Origin: Ruthenibacterium lactatiformans | Lineage (GTDB): Bacteria > Bacillota > Clostridia > Oscillospirales > Ruminococcaceae | Reading direction: 5' to 3' | Length of the DNA stretch: 30,379 nt | NCBI RefSeq assembly: GCF_000949455.1 | Contig: NZ_JXXK01000039.1 | Coordinates: 1-30,379 of the forward strand | Shown here: positions 30,166 to 30,379 of the stretch, in pieces | Layout: each line of letters opens with the position of its first letter | Numbering within the stretch: the stretch's first letter is position 1 | Program-made: the position numbers and the translations under genes | The notes under the pieces: model-generated | Databases searched by the model: none | What the model was told of the DNA's origin: nothing | Seen by the model: only the letters and a program-made list of their open reading frames with translations

Positions 30166-30379
30166 TGTCTGCTCCTTTCAGCGGTCGGCCGCACTCCGGG
30201 CAGAACTTTGTCTCATAAATGCCGACCGTGTGCCACTGATTACCGCTCCATTCCTCGAACATGATTGCTATCGGCTTTTTATCTCCAGCCCTAAACATGA
30301 TTCGTTTGTGCGGCGCAGATTTTCCAACATCATGATATGATAGGTCACACCCTTCAAGGTCCGGTTCAAGCGTAGCGTT
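30158..30379 (-). CDS. Partial phage protein with C-terminal zinc ribbon (5' end cut by window)
   Basis: Only the last 73 codons are in the window. They read through PDLEGCDLSYHDVGKSAPHK, IMFRAGDKKPIAIMFEEWSG and QWHTVGIYETKFCPECGRPL. The final FCPECGRPL is half of a zinc ribbon, and a Cys lies upstream (EGCDL). The frame stays open to the window edge. Function unknown; it belongs to the same run of small Cys-containing early genes. Confidence 0.7.
   Translation of the reverse strand, partial: NATLEPDLEGCDLSYHDVGKSAPHKRIMFRAGDKKPIAIMFEEWSGNQWHTVGIYETKFCPECGRPLKGADND

Larger units (their letters stand above)
8257..30379. mobile_element. HK97-type siphovirus prophage (one end missing)
   Basis: A continuous minus-strand array runs from early genes through terminase, portal, protease, capsid, tail, receptor-binding and lysis genes to a strong terminator at 9302-9338. 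Order and gene types are those of a long-tailed temperate phage of Gram-positive hosts. The late end faces tRNA-Gly. No integrase, main repressor or replication genes occur before the window end, so the element continues past 30379. Structural genes appear intact, so it may be functional. The exact boundary near the tRNA is inferred. Confidence 0.92.

Noticed and set aside
8257..30379. CRISPR array or insertion sequence
   Set aside because: No regularly spaced repeats and no transposase or terminal inverted repeats were seen anywhere in the window.

Overview
The window looks like a low-GC-type Gram-positive anaerobe of class Clostridia, perhaps an Oscillospirales-like gut species. This is inferred from strong AGGAGG ribosome sites, sigma-A promoters, the DUF975, DegV and DlgD genes, an intracellular-type GH9 gene, and a phage whose proteins resemble those of gut Clostridia prophages. 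The species cannot be named from the sequence alone.

Positions 1-8256 are ordinary chromosome. They hold pgsA (phospholipid synthesis), a divergent DUF975 membrane protein with a near-consensus promoter, an alpha/beta hydrolase of the monoacylglycerol lipase type, a broken GH9 glycoside hydrolase (one in-frame TAG plus a frameshift near the 3' end), a two-gene unit of a DlgD-type reductase and a HAD phosphatase, a degV gene, and tRNA-Gly(UCC) with its own promoter. Intrinsic terminators separate the units.

From just after the tRNA to the window end lies a siphovirus-type (HK97-fold) prophage, with every gene on the minus strand. Read in the direction of transcription (high to low coordinates) it has: small early genes, many Cys-rich, including a Lar-like protein and a MazG-like pyrophosphohydrolase; a DUF1492/ArpU-like late regulator; a control region with an inverted repeat, a promoter-like site, a strong terminator and a tRNA-like RNA; HNH endonuclease; a putative cos region; small and large terminase; portal; prohead protease; capsid with an extra C-terminal beta-sandwich domain; four head-tail joining and tail-completion genes; major tail protein; the G/GT tail chaperones joined by a textbook -1 frameshift site; tape measure; Dit; tail-tip protein; BppU-type receptor-binding protein; XkdW/XkdX-like small genes; M23 endolysin; a TM/coiled-coil protein; holin; and the late terminator. 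The integrase and lysogeny module are not in the window and presumably lie beyond position 30379.

Between the late terminator and the tRNA sits a separately promoted three-gene unit (two unknown proteins and a small XRE regulator). One copy of a palindromic operator lies exactly between its -35 and -10 boxes and a second copy lies upstream. It looks like a self-repressed moron at the phage end. The most unusual parts of the window are this unit, the late-control leader at 26734-26907, and the frameshift signal at 18307-18349.
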